DNA from: Candidatus Obscuribacterales bacterium
GTDB taxonomy: Bacteria; Cyanobacteriota; Vampirovibrionia; Obscuribacterales; Obscuribacteraceae
Length of the DNA stretch: 64,000 nucleotides
Reading direction: 5' to 3'
Assembly (NCBI GenBank): GCA_031292355.1
Contig: JARLHI010000054.1
Span: 372,001-436,000 of the forward strand
Below the pieces are notes generated by a model. It was not told the DNA's origin and made no database searches. It saw only the letters and a program-made list of their open reading frames with translations. The translations under genes were made by a program, and so were the position numbers. Within the stretch, counting starts at the first letter, position 1. Each line of letters starts with the position of its first letter. Of the stretch, positions 45,404 through 55,273 are shown piece by piece.

Positions 45404-46549
45404 TTAGAGAGACTGCTTCGGCAAAGCTGCAGTCATGCGACCATCAGCGTTTGCTCTCAAAACCTTTTGCAATTGCGCTTGAAATAATTTAGCGCCGCTC
45501 TCGTTGAGGTGCACTGTGTCGTAGAAACACTGATCCGGAAATTGTTCTTTGGACAAATCCAGCAATGGCACTGCATTATTTACAGCTACAGTTTGCAGAT
45601 TGTCCAGATAATTCTTATACAAGCCGGGCGGCATCAGTTTGCGATTTTCTTCAGTCAAAGGCATGTTGACGAGAAGAACCTGAATTTGGCGGTCATGGCA
45701 GGTAGTCAACAAATCTTGCAAAAAACGCTGCTGCGTCGCGTATTGAGCCGCATTGAATTTCTGATAACGCATACGATATTCATCGACGCTATGTTGCCAG
45801 AGTATTTTACGATCCTGAAAAAGAGGAAAGACATCAGCAGTGGTGGCAAACGGATCGACACCACCTTTTTCAACAGTTGCTTTCATTGCTACTTTGCGCA
45901 CGAAAGAATCAGCCTTGGTCTGATAGCGCACGCGTTTGCCATACAAATAGATACCGCGATCGAGCAGCAATTCGAATTTTTCATCGAAAGTGGCGTTGGC
46001 GTAATTTGATCGATTGAGATCGGAGACATCGCCCAGTCGTGAAAAGACTGCAGTCTTGGTTTCACCAGAGGCTAAGTCGTCCATAAAGTCGCGGGGGGCG
46101 AGGCCGTAAACGACAACAGGTGGAGCTTTATCGCCCTTCAAAAGTTTATCAACGACCAGATACATGTCTGACACCATCGCGCCAGGAACAGCAAAGGAGA
46201 AGACCTGCTTGGTCGCCTCGCCTTGAGCGGTGAGTGCCTGCTCCAGCATTTTGTAGTGATGATGCCTATAAAAATCAGCGACGGTGGGAAAGCCAAACTT
46301 ATGAAAGTCAGCCGTCCAGACGGGAGACATGATCAATGAAGAACCGAGCAAGACAACGTCAGGACGCGCACTTTGCGAATACTGCTGCATAGCCGTGTCG
46401 ATGGTGCGCAGAACACCGTTTTGATCTTGATTTTTAGTTGACGCGCGAGCCATCAGTGCAGACAAGCTGATGCATCCATTGATCGTCAAAAACAAAGCAA
46501 TGGCTACAGAAGCAGTAGACTGAAACGGGCGCAAAAACTTGGATAGCAA
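45404..46549 (-). CDS. Membrane-anchored SGNH-hydrolase-like protein
   Basis: 381 residues. Residues 1-35 include a hydrophobic segment (FQSTASVAIALFLTINGCIS) that acts as signal anchor or signal peptide. The SGNH layout fits: block I DVVLLGSSLIMSP (Gly-Ser-Ser), a central VVVYGLAPRDFMD, and block V QCFYDTVHLNESGAKLF with Asp and His. Proteins of this type (DltD, AlgX, DUF1574-like) add or remove acyl groups on cell-surface polymers. No polymer-biosynthesis genes lie next to it. It converges with the kinase gene, with 5 bases between the stops. TTG start at 46549 with GAGA upstream. Confidence 0.78.
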   Translation of the reverse strand: MLSKFLRPFQSTASVAIALFLTINGCISLSALMARASTKNQDQNGVLRTIDTAMQQYSQSARPDVVLLGSSLIMSPVWTADFHKFGFPTVADFYRHHHYKMLEQALTAQGEATKQVFSFAVPGAMVSDMYLVVDKLLKGDKAPPVVVYGLAPRDFMDDLASGETKTAVFSRLGDVSDLNRSNYANATFDEKFELLLDRGIYLYGKRVRYQTKADSFVRKVAMKATVEKGGVDPFATTADVFPLFQDRKILWQHSVDEYRMRYQKFNAAQYATQQRFLQDLLTTCHDRQIQVLLVNMPLTEENRKLMPPGLYKNYLDNLQTVAVNNAVPLLDLSKEQFPDQCFYDTVHLNESGAKLFQAQLQKVLRANADGRMTAALPKQSL

Positions 46550-46739
46550 GGTGATTCTCGATAAGTCCGCCCCTTAAGGTACATCGTGCTCCTGACATTT
46601 AGACGTCGCCAACCTTAAGCTTTGTTCACGCTAGTAATTCGAAACCGCTAAAAGAGCACGAACAGTTGGTCGAGCCATACTTTAGAATTACTTAGAACAA
46701 AGCAAAAAATAAAATATCCGATTCAACTCAAAGACTGCC

Positions 46740-48719
46740 GTGAAATCAGCTCCGCCCCAACAACTATTAGCACTAAAAGTGCTTTCGCTTTGCCTACTCC
46801 AGCTTTTCTTGCTTTGCGCCTGCAGCACGCCTTATCCTCAAAAGTCACGATTAGACAAAAAGTCCCAAGCTGCCGAATCAGCCAGCAAACCATCCATCCA
46901 GAAGATTTTTGTCGCCGAACAAACTACGGCGCAGCAATTAAAACCAGCAACAGCAGAAGATATTGCCAGCGGCAAGGTGGCTGAATTCTTCGAAAATCGA
47001 GGAAAAACTGGTAACTTCGGCGGTTCTTTGACAGTGGCCACTTTTGGCTCAGGACCTAAAACTTTCAATCCATGGGCAGCCACCGAAGTAGAAAGTCACG
47101 GCATCGGACAGCTCTTATTTGAATCATTAATCGATGTCGATCCCTGGACTGGCGAGCACCTCTGTCGCCTCGCTCGCTCGTTTGAGGTTTCTGCTGACAA
47201 ACGCGACTATATTTTTCATCTTCGCAAAGGATTACAGTGGTCCGATGGAGTCCCGCTCACCGCCGATGATGTGATTTTCACTTTCGGCACTCTAATTAAA
47301 GAAGGATTCGGCAATCAAAGTTTGCGCGACACATTATCTATTGACGGTGAATATCCAAGCATCGAAAAAATAGACGATTACACCGTAAAATTTCACACGA
47401 AAAAACCCTTTGCGCCATTTCTAGCCGGTCTTCATGGTCTTGGCGTAGCACCCAAACACGCACTCGAAAAATACACTAAAAGACCGCATGATGAATTTTT
47501 TGCTGTCTGGGATGTGAACTGCAAGCCAGCCGATATGGTCACAAGTGGTCCATTTCGCGTCGAGCGCTACGTACCAAGCCAGCGCGTGGAGCTGATTCGC
47601 AATCCACTTTACGGCATGTGCGACGCTTCGCATCGTCGCCTGCCATATCTCGATCGATTTACTGAAGCGATTGTGCCAGACCAAAATTCAATGCTGGTCA
47701 AATTCTATGGCAATGAATTGGATTTTCTCGACATCCGCAGCATTCGTGGACCTGATGCCAGATTAATGAAACAACGAGAAGGCTCTGGCAATTTCAAAAT
47801 GTATAACTTGGGGTCAGATGATGGCACCATGTTTCTCATGTTCAATTTAAACCAGCGCAAAGACCCCCAAACTGGTAAGTATTATGTCGAGCCGATGAAA
47901 CAAAAATGGTTCAACAATCTTGCCTTCAGACAGGCTGTCAGCCACGCCATCGATCGCACCAGTATCCTCAATAACGTCTTGCGTGGGGTTGGTTCTGCGT
48001 TATACACCGCTGAGTCACCGACAGCCATTTATCTCGATAAAAAGCTCAAACCTTATGCTCAAGACCTCGAATATTCAAAGAAGCGGCTAGCCGACGCTGG
48101 ATTCAAATTCTCACACGGCTGGCTGCTAGATCCTGAAGGAAACAAAATCGAATTCACCCTCAACACAAATGCGGGGAATTCTATTCGTGACGGCACTTGC
48201 GTAATCATTCAAAATGATCTAAAAAAGCTCGGCATCAAAGTCAATTATCAACCAATAGACTTTAACATTCTCGTCGACAAAACCAATCATAGCCTTGACT
48301 GGGAAGCAGTCGTAATGGGGCTGACGGGCGACAAAGTCGAGCCATACAATGGAGCCAATATATGGAAAACTGAAGGACGCCTGCATATGTTCGACCAGCG
48401 TCTGCCAGATCCAACCGGCAAAACTTCGGTCACCGACGAAAGATCTTGGGAAAAAGAGATTTCTCATTGTTTCAACGCCGCTGCAGCTACTTTTGATCAA
48501 GCTGAACGACACAAATATTTCGACCGCTATCAAGAAATAGCTTACGAACAGCTGCCATTCATTTATCTGTATTCAGCTTTAGACCTCACAGCCATGCGCA
48601 ACACACACGGCAACTACAACCCAACACCACTGGGAATCTACTACACGCCCAAAGGCAGCCTTCACAATATAGAAGAAATTTTTGACACAAGGGCGAAATC
48701 ACAGAGTAAAAATCACTGA
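46740..48719 (+). CDS. ABC transporter substrate-binding lipoprotein (oligopeptide/dipeptide type)
   Basis: 659 residues from GTG 46740. The signal ends with a lipobox LLCAC, giving an anchored mature protein. The SBP_bac_5 family blocks are present: GGSLTVATFGSGPKTFNPW, LFESLIDVDPWTGEHLCRLARSFEV, DYIFHLRKGLQWSDGVPLTADDVIF, NLAFRQAVSHAIDRTSI and the C-terminal AYEQLPFIYLYSALDL. It binds peptides or similar solutes in the periplasm and hands them to the permeases encoded next. The stop overlaps the permease start (TGATG), so the genes are one operon. Confidence 0.95.
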   Translation: MKSAPPQQLLALKVLSLCLLQLFLLCACSTPYPQKSRLDKKSQAAESASKPSIQKIFVAEQTTAQQLKPATAEDIASGKVAEFFENRGKTGNFGGSLTVATFGSGPKTFNPWAATEVESHGIGQLLFESLIDVDPWTGEHLCRLARSFEVSADKRDYIFHLRKGLQWSDGVPLTADDVIFTFGTLIKEGFGNQSLRDTLSIDGEYPSIEKIDDYTVKFHTKKPFAPFLAGLHGLGVAPKHALEKYTKRPHDEFFAVWDVNCKPADMVTSGPFRVERYVPSQRVELIRNPLYGMCDASHRRLPYLDRFTEAIVPDQNSMLVKFYGNELDFLDIRSIRGPDARLMKQREGSGNFKMYNLGSDDGTMFLMFNLNQRKDPQTGKYYVEPMKQKWFNNLAFRQAVSHAIDRTSILNNVLRGVGSALYTAESPTAIYLDKKLKPYAQDLEYSKKRLADAGFKFSHGWLLDPEGNKIEFTLNTNAGNSIRDGTCVIIQNDLKKLGIKVNYQPIDFNILVDKTNHSLDWEAVVMGLTGDKVEPYNGANIWKTEGRLHMFDQRLPDPTGKTSVTDERSWEKEISHCFNAAAATFDQAERHKYFDRYQEIAYEQLPFIYLYSALDLTAMRNTHGNYNPTPLGIYYTPKGSLHNIEEIFDTRAKSQSKNH

Positions 48720-49687
48720 TGTCGATTGCTGCATATATTCTTAAAAGATTACTCCAGGCTCTGCCGTTGCTTTTCATCATCTCAGTAATGAGCTTCACCA
48801 TGCTCAAACTGGCGCCAGTAGATCCTCTGGCCACATTAAAAGGCAATCCAGCCATCTCTCAAGCCATGATTAAAGCCGAGGAAGAACGCCTTGGTCTGAA
48901 CAAACCGCCAGTGGTGCAATATGGATTATGGCTATCACGCACATTAACCGGAGATTTAGGCATATCCACAGCTGGTGGATCCGTTTCCACGCTGCTCCTA
49001 CAAAGAGCGTTCAATACTCTATTGCTGAGCGTCTTGAGCATCCTCTTTACCTGGCTCATTGCCATTCCAGCAGGAACTTATGCAGCTGTTTATCGTGGCT
49101 CTTATATAGATAAATTTTTTGGACTGCTGACCGCCGTCGGTATGTCTATGCCGACATTTTTACTGGCCATGTTGCTTTTGATGTTCGCGCTAAGCTCAGG
49201 CTTACTACCAATCGGTGGTCTTACCAGCGCTTATTATTTCGAGCTCAGCCCTCTAGCTCAAGTGTGCGACATTGCCTGGCACCTAATTATTCCCGTTACC
49301 GTTTTGACATTTGTTGGGTTAGCTGGAATCCAAAGACAAATGCGAGGCAATTTGCTTGATGTATTGCGCAAAGAGTATGTGCGCACGGCTCGCGCCAAGG
49401 GACTGCCTGAGCATATAGTGATTTACAGACATGCCCTGCGCAACGCCATCAACCCTTTGATTACGCTGCTTGGTTTTGAATTAGGCTCGATTCTAAGCGG
49501 CGCCGCATTGACTGAAACTGTCTTGAGTTACCCAGGGCTCGGTCGATTAACCCTGGAAGCCGTTTTGACGAAGGATCTCAATCTGGTTATGGCTTCTTTG
49601 ATGCTTGGCGCATTGATGCTGATTCTCGGTAATCTGGTGGCAGATATACTGCTCAAATTTGCCGACCCACGGATTTCTCTGGAGTAA
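48719..49687 (+). CDS. ABC transporter permease, OppB/DppB type
   Basis: 322 residues with six predicted membrane helices. It starts MSIAAYILKRLLQALPLLF, the usual DppB/OppB beginning, and carries the family's early DPLATLKGNPAIS block. The cytoplasmic EAA loop (EYVRTARAKGLPEHIVIYRHALRNAINPLI) contacts the ATPase. The start ATG overlaps the stop of the substrate-binding protein by one base, and the next permease begins two bases after its stop. Confidence 0.96.
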   Translation: MSIAAYILKRLLQALPLLFIISVMSFTMLKLAPVDPLATLKGNPAISQAMIKAEEERLGLNKPPVVQYGLWLSRTLTGDLGISTAGGSVSTLLLQRAFNTLLLSVLSILFTWLIAIPAGTYAAVYRGSYIDKFFGLLTAVGMSMPTFLLAMLLLMFALSSGLLPIGGLTSAYYFELSPLAQVCDIAWHLIIPVTVLTFVGLAGIQRQMRGNLLDVLRKEYVRTARAKGLPEHIVIYRHALRNAINPLITLLGFELGSILSGAALTETVLSYPGLGRLTLEAVLTKDLNLVMASLMLGALMLILGNLVADILLKFADPRISLE

Positions 49688-49689
49688 AT

Positions 49690-50805
49690 ATGGCAACTTT
49701 AGAAGCAATCACTCAACCCACAACAACAAACGCACCAAGACCCTCAGCCTGGAGTAAAATTTGGCGCGATCCTGTAGCTAGAATCTCTATTATCGTCCTT
49801 TTTATCCTTTATATGTCTGCGGCTCTCGCCAGTCCGCTAGCACCATACAGCATCGATTTCAACGATCCAGAGCTTGGCAATTCGCCACCAACACCGGTGC
49901 ACTATGTAGATGAAAGGGGAGCACCCTGCTTCCCGTTCGTATATAGAGCAAAGCGAACGAATGATGCCGAAACCTTTTCGCAAATTTTCCAGGAAGACGA
50001 AACACAGAAATTTCCCATTCACTTTTTTGTCAAAGCCGAACCCTATAAACTGCTCGGTTTTATTCCAGCCGACCTACATTTGTTTGGCGTTGGCGACGGA
50101 GCGCGGCTTTATATCATAGGCTCAGATATCAATGGACGTGACAATTATTCACGCTTGTTCTTCGGCGCTCAAAAAAGTCTCACCATTGGTTTTCTCGGTT
50201 TATTTATTGCTTTCCCCATCGGCATCATCTATGGTGGCTTAGCCGGATTTTTTGGCGGCGCGGCGGACAACGTCATGATGCGTTTTGCCGAGGCCGTTAT
50301 GTCCATTCCAAGCTTTTATTTGCTGATTGGGTTAGCGGCCATACTGCCGCCTGGAATGTCCGGAGCCGATCGTTTTGCTCTGATTACAGTAATACTCTCC
50401 TTTATTGGCTGGGCAGGGATTGCCCGTGTAATTAGAGGCATGGTTTTTTCGATTGCTGACGAAGAATTTGTGCAAGCGGCAAGAGCTTCAGGAATGCCAG
50501 AATTTTTCAATATGCTCAAACATGTGATTCCACAGACGGCCAGTTTCATTATTGTGGCGGCGACCATGCAGGTGCCCAATTTCATTTTGTCCGAAAGCGG
50601 CTTGAGCTTCATTGGTCTGGGCATTCAACAGCCAGACGCAAGCTGGGGCAATATGTTGAAATTCGCTCTGGACAACATCAATGAATTATTAGAAAAACCG
50701 GTGCTGCTCGCGCCCGGATTTCTCATCTTTTTGACGATATTGTGCTTCAATCAACTAGGCGACACAATGCGCGATGTGCTCGATCCTAAAATGCAAGGGC
50801 AGTAA
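49690..50805 (+). CDS. ABC transporter permease, OppC/DppC type
   Basis: 371 residues, somewhat longer than the usual 300 because a loop of about 100 residues lies between the first and second helices (SIDFNDPELGNSPP to GADLHLFGVG-like region). The conserved GSDINGRDNYSRLFFGAQKSL and the EAA motif (DEEFVQAARASGMPEFFNMLKHVIPQ) are clear, followed by SGLSFIGLGIQQPDASWGNML. It forms the channel with the OppB-type permease. No OppD or OppF ATPase gene follows. The next gene is a small membrane protein. Confidence 0.95.
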   Translation: MATLEAITQPTTTNAPRPSAWSKIWRDPVARISIIVLFILYMSAALASPLAPYSIDFNDPELGNSPPTPVHYVDERGAPCFPFVYRAKRTNDAETFSQIFQEDETQKFPIHFFVKAEPYKLLGFIPADLHLFGVGDGARLYIIGSDINGRDNYSRLFFGAQKSLTIGFLGLFIAFPIGIIYGGLAGFFGGAADNVMMRFAEAVMSIPSFYLLIGLAAILPPGMSGADRFALITVILSFIGWAGIARVIRGMVFSIADEEFVQAARASGMPEFFNMLKHVIPQTASFIIVAATMQVPNFILSESGLSFIGLGIQQPDASWGNMLKFALDNINELLEKPVLLAPGFLIFLTILCFNQLGDTMRDVLDPKMQGQ

Positions 50806-50810
50806 ACGAC

Positions 50811-51071
50811 ATGGGTCAAATTCTAATGGGTCAAACTCTAATGAACCAATCTTTTACGTACTGGGCAATAACGGCGACAGCAGTCATTTTTTTATCATGG
50901 ATGACAATGTTGTCGGCGCGAAAATTTCGCGGCGCCGAGAAATATCTCTGTACAGATTGTCGCTTTAACGATCCAATCTCCTGCCAGAAAATTGACAGAC
51001 CCTACGCGCTTTTATGCACCAGTTATCGTACCGTTAAAAAGACAACAGAAGCGGCAACTAAACAGAAATGA
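50811..51071 (+). CDS. Small membrane protein with cysteine cluster
   Basis: Up to 86 residues. A single membrane helix (about residues 15-35, TYWAITATAVIFLSWMTMLS) is followed by a polar part with four cysteines (KYLCTDCRFNDPISCQK and LLCTSY), which may bind a metal. Three ATGs at 50811, 50826 and 50841 arise from a 15-base tandem repeat, so the real start is not certain; the third gives 76 residues. It follows the oppC-like gene by 5 bases and probably belongs to the operon. I know no family. It might be a small accessory of the transporter. Confidence 0.6.
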   Translation: MGQILMGQTLMNQSFTYWAITATAVIFLSWMTMLSARKFRGAEKYLCTDCRFNDPISCQKIDRPYALLCTSYRTVKKTTEAATKQK

Positions 51072-51073
51072 TC

Positions 51074-51114
51074 AAGCCCCTCTGCCGGTTCACCCACCGG
51101 GCACAGAGGGGCTT
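51074..51114 (+). terminator. Stable hairpin at the end of the opp-like operon
   Basis: An 11-bp perfect stem (AAGCCCCTCTG with CAGAGGGGCTT) with an inner CCGG...CCGG hairpin follows the operon's last stop by 2 bases. There is no T-run, so it could be a transcription stop that needs help, or a stabiliser of the 3' end. The remaining 200 bases up to the sensor gene hold no gene. Confidence 0.5.
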
Positions 51115-51327
51115 GCTCCCATGACTGCTCACTTGGAGAGGTCCTGACGTTCTTCAGATCGCAACCGAGTGACAAAGCAACCAAATTTGTGAGAATAATA
51201 GGCTCCATATATGGTGCCTGATTTAGAGGTAAGCTTTGATTTCCGGAGGAACTGAATTCATTATAGGACCGATCTCAAGCGAGCACAATAGTCGATGCTT
51301 CCGATTTCCCCCTAACTTTATTGGGGT

Positions 51328-54300
51328 TTACTTGTCTTCTTTGGCAAGCAAAGCCATAAATATTTTCACCAGACGAGGATCATAGCGCTTGCCCGAACTT
51401 TGCTGGAGTTGCCGAATGGCTTCCTCGCGACTCAAGCTCTTGCGATAGGGGCGGTCGCTGGTCATGGCCGTATAGCCGTCCACAAGAGCAATGATTCGCG
51501 ACTCAAGTGGGATATCGTCACCCTTAAGCCCCTTTGGATAGCCGCTGCCGTCCCAATTCTCGCGATACGATTCGATCACATTCGCCACACGATAGAGAAG
51601 CTTAGCCGGCTCGAGCAATTTAGCGCCGATCGCAGGCACCTGTTTAACCTGCTCTAATTCTTCGTCCGATAGCTGTCCTTCCTTTTGCAGAATTTCTTGA
51701 GTGACAGCAATTTTGCCTAGATTACTCATCACTGCAGCCAGCGAAATAATCTCAGCGTGTTCTTTGGACAAATGTAGCGATTGCGCAACGCCATTAGCGT
51801 AACTATAGGCACGAGGCGAACGCTCGCTACCATACGAATCTCTTTCTTCAATTGCTTTCATGATTTTGCCAAAGACACCAAGAATGCCTTCTTCAGCCAC
51901 AATTGCCAGATCAATGACGCCCTCTAGTTGAGCCAGTTTCAAAGGCGCAACAGGGGGCTTTTCTTTGGCAGGGTTAGGGTCCAAGCCGTCGCGAATGCTG
52001 GGCAGTAAGTCCTCGGCAACCGTACAGACTTGATTACGACCACGGTGCTTAGCCAGATACAGAGCCTGGTCGGCTAATTCTTGCAGCTTGTCGCGATCTT
52101 GGGCGTCATAAGGGAATGTCGCCACACCCAGTGACGCCGTAATGACACCGATGTCATCAATTGGTTTTTCCCGAATAGCCATACAGATGCGCTCTGCCAC
52201 CATGCGAGCATGTTGCAAATCAGTTTCTGGCAAAAGAATAACGAATTCTTCTCCACCGAATCGCCCGACAGTATCAACGTCACGCACACTCTTTTTCATC
52301 ACATTAGCGATATGCTTAATGGCCATGTCGCCAAAGTGGTGCCCCAGTCCGTCATTTATTTTCTTGAGATAATCAAGGTCAACAATGATGAATGAAAAGG
52401 CGTGACCGAATCGTTGAAAACGGTCGATTTCTTTGATGAACTGTTCCTGAAAATAACGTCTATTGAACAAGCCAGTCATCGGGTCAGTGACTGCTTGTTG
52501 TTCTACCTGAGCAAATAACTCAGCGTGTGAAACAACAATGGCAACTCGGTCTGCGAGATCCGCCACCATTTTCATATCTTTATCTGGCAATGGTGTGACG
52601 CGTGTGCTCGAAATCATGCACAACGCCGCTTTCAATTCGCCACCATGAATCAAAGGCACAAGAGTGGCTTGTTTGTAGTGTGTTGGCACATCAATGTTTG
52701 CGCCTTCGAGGCGTTTCTTCAAATCATCATAAGGAAGATACAGAGTCTGCCCATCTTTCAATTCAGTCATCGTGGCCTGGAAAATCTTCTCGCCGAAATT
52801 AGGCAATTCAGCAGCGTCATCAGCAGCTGCAAGGGTAGCAGCGTAGGCACCGTCTCCAGCCGTTTTAAATTTGGTGAAATCTTCTTTTTGCACATCGTAA
52901 ACAGCAGTCGCGCACAACGCCAGACCGAAGTGCTCTTGCAGAGCTGTGCCCAGAGTCTGCATGAACTGGTCGACGTCTTTAAGCGACTGTCTGATTTCGC
53001 TGGATACACGATTAATAAGCGCTGCTCTCGATCTATCAGCACGGATTTGACTGATCGCTTGATCAGCACGAATAACGTTTGAAAGGTGACCGGCAATTGT
53101 TAATCCGAGGTCTCGGTCAGCTGGTCTGAATTCCGGTCGATTAGGCAATCTCTGCCACAAACCAATGACGCCCAGACGTTCGCCTTCTGATACCAGTGGC
53201 AACACCAGAGCGACATCATGACCGAAGAACGAATCGCCTTTGCGACTATACTGAACGTTGACGATTTTGCCGCGTCCAGATTCAAATACAGAAACGAATG
53301 GATTTTCTTTATTCGTTAAATCAACCTGTGAATTATTACCGTCTTGAATTTGCGGTACCAAAACACCTTCTTCTGAATTGTATAGATAGATCTGAGAATG
53401 AGTAAAACTCATGTGCTCAGCCACCATCATAACCGACTTAACGAGCGATTCCTGGCTGGTTTGACCACGCGATTCACGAAATAGCGTGGCTATTTCGTTA
53501 ATCAACTTCATTTCGCGTGCGTCCATCTCGATTTTATTTCTGTCGAGAGATTGCTGCACTACCACCGATAACATTTCAGCGACATGCTGCAAAATCACAG
53601 CATCGGTATTTTCGCTCCAGTCTCGCGGCTTACCGCATTGCTGCAATTCCAGGAATCCTGAAAACAACCCTCGGGTACGCAACTGAACAAGCAGTCGAGC
53701 TCGGACATCACCAAGTTCCATCAACGACGATAATGTCGGTGACGACTTATGCAGGTTGGTACCTTTGGTGGTATCAGAAATTGGAATGACACCAGCCCCA
53801 GAATCGTCTTTGAACACTTTTAAAAATTCAAAAACGATCGCCACAGTTTCGTCAGAACCCAGTTGATTACCGGCAAAACAAGTATGGCCGCTGACAGCGT
53901 ATTCATTAGTAACCTGCAGTTGATCACCAACGACCTGCCAGATAAGACCGCGATCGGCCTTTGTGGCTTTGGTCAGCGCTTCAATAGCAAATTGCAAAAT
54001 TGAAGCAAGGTCATTGCTGTGACGCAACTGACCGATAATTTCGCGAATAATCAGCTGCGCTGCCGGTGGAAATACAGAAGAAACGACTTCCAGCTCGTTA
54101 GCTATTGACGCTCCATCAATTAATTCGCGACTAGATGCTGTCCGACCAATGCCCAGGGCAACAGCTTCGGCGGCGCTATCGTAAGCGACATTTTCAGAAG
54201 TGGCATCCAGTCGCGATGGCATTTGCGCAATTGCTGGCGCAAGCGTTGCCGATTCCTGACTGGCAAGAATTGGATTAGCGTGAAAATTAGGTGTGGGAAC

Positions 54301-55107
54301 AGGTACATATGCGCTACCAGAGCCGCCTGAAGAAGAACCAATTGAGCCAGAAGTGGCAATGGCGCCTGCTGAAGAGTTACTTCCAGCAGCTGCTCCTGAA
54401 TATTTGCCAAAATCCGCTGATGTTGGGTCTACTGCTATTGGTGAAACTTTGCCATGCTCATGAATCGCAAATAACTGCGCTACTTCGCGCTCGTAAGCCT
54501 CATCGCCATAAGTGCTTGTGGGCTGATAAATTGGAGTCTGCGGAGATGGGGCTTTGACGATTGGCCAGGCCTGTTTTATTTGTTGAATGTATTGCGGAAA
54601 ACTGCCAGCTGCACCCATATTGGCGCGAGCGTCTTCCAGCAGGTTGGCTTCTTGCTGATTGACCTGCTGCCATATTCCTAATAATTGATTGAATGCTTCG
54701 GAAACTATGCGCGGGTCCATAGAGCCTGCGCATTGATATTTATCCGGCTCAGCCGAATCGCCTGATTTCTGTCCATAAATTATTAACGATAGCCCTCGGC
54801 TTTCAATGAGAAAGCACCAGTCATCAGAGCCATCAGAAACGTCTTCGGAGAAAATAGAAACTCTAAAGGCATCGCGCATCAATTCACGATAACGCTGACC
54901 GCCAGGAAGCAAACGCGCTGCCGATTGGCTGGACCAATAAACGACAACGGGCGCCAGACGCTCATCGACGCACAATTGTTCGACCGTACGCAAAAACGGC
55001 AAGAAACCATTCTCGCCATCTGGAACGAGCCCGCTTAGCGGTAGGGCCTCGCGACCCGACTGCTTGACCAGCATCATCTGTAATTGTGTGCGCCCTGGCT
55101 CAGCCAT
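51328..55107 (-). CDS. Multi-domain sensor: DICT-like, three GAF, GGDEF, degenerate HD-GYP
   Basis: 1259 residues. Residues 1-150 look like a DICT sensory domain (RYRELMRDAFRVSIF, WCFLIESRGLSLIIYG, MDPRIVSEAFNQLL). A low-complexity Ser/Gly linker runs to about 350. Three GAF domains follow at about 350-525, 530-690 and 692-865. The GGDEF domain (870-1040) is intact, with active-site GGEEF at about 951 and the inhibitory RDVD four residues before the motif, so it can make c-di-GMP. The HD-GYP domain (1075-1250) has the GYP motif (DGSGYPKGL) but no catalytic HD: the motif reads MSNLGKI, and the later histidines are also replaced. It cannot work as a normal phosphodiesterase and may only bind nucleotide. 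Confidence 0.94.
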   Translation of the reverse strand: MAEPGRTQLQMMLVKQSGREALPLSGLVPDGENGFLPFLRTVEQLCVDERLAPVVVYWSSQSAARLLPGGQRYRELMRDAFRVSIFSEDVSDGSDDWCFLIESRGLSLIIYGQKSGDSAEPDKYQCAGSMDPRIVSEAFNQLLGIWQQVNQQEANLLEDARANMGAAGSFPQYIQQIKQAWPIVKAPSPQTPIYQPTSTYGDEAYEREVAQLFAIHEHGKVSPIAVDPTSADFGKYSGAAAGSNSSAGAIATSGSIGSSSGGSGSAYVPVPTPNFHANPILASQESATLAPAIAQMPSRLDATSENVAYDSAAEAVALGIGRTASSRELIDGASIANELEVVSSVFPPAAQLIIREIIGQLRHSNDLASILQFAIEALTKATKADRGLIWQVVGDQLQVTNEYAVSGHTCFAGNQLGSDETVAIVFEFLKVFKDDSGAGVIPISDTTKGTNLHKSSPTLSSLMELGDVRARLLVQLRTRGLFSGFLELQQCGKPRDWSENTDAVILQHVAEMLSVVVQQSLDRNKIEMDAREMKLINEIATLFRESRGQTSQESLVKSVMMVAEHMSFTHSQIYLYNSEEGVLVPQIQDGNNSQVDLTNKENPFVSVFESGRGKIVNVQYSRKGDSFFGHDVALVLPLVSEGERLGVIGLWQRLPNRPEFRPADRDLGLTIAGHLSNVIRADQAISQIRADRSRAALINRVSSEIRQSLKDVDQFMQTLGTALQEHFGLALCATAVYDVQKEDFTKFKTAGDGAYAATLAAADDAAELPNFGEKIFQATMTELKDGQTLYLPYDDLKKRLEGANIDVPTHYKQATLVPLIHGGELKAALCMISSTRVTPLPDKDMKMVADLADRVAIVVSHAELFAQVEQQAVTDPMTGLFNRRYFQEQFIKEIDRFQRFGHAFSFIIVDLDYLKKINDGLGHHFGDMAIKHIANVMKKSVRDVDTVGRFGGEEFVILLPETDLQHARMVAERICMAIREKPIDDIGVITASLGVATFPYDAQDRDKLQELADQALYLAKHRGRNQVCTVAEDLLPSIRDGLDPNPAKEKPPVAPLKLAQLEGVIDLAIVAEEGILGVFGKIMKAIEERDSYGSERSPRAYSYANGVAQSLHLSKEHAEIISLAAVMSNLGKIAVTQEILQKEGQLSDEELEQVKQVPAIGAKLLEPAKLLYRVANVIESYRENWDGSGYPKGLKGDDIPLESRIIALVDGYTAMTSDRPYRKSLSREEAIRQLQQSSGKRYDPRLVKIFMALLAKEDK

Positions 55108-55273
55108 TAGCGTACCTGAACAGCTACTAACGTTTTGATTGTGATTCCCGCCAATTCCTTAGTACCCCACCCATGGGCTAATTAATCGAATACTAGATTA
55201 GGCAAATATCATTCTGTCTCTGCCTTTTCGATCATTTCCGTTCAAACTGCTTGGCACCGTCACGAACTCCGCA

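Noticed and set aside
52645..53082. A 145-codon plus-strand frame inside the 1259-residue sensor gene
   Set aside because: Antisense to GAF-domain coding sequence; low-quality composition and no start signal.
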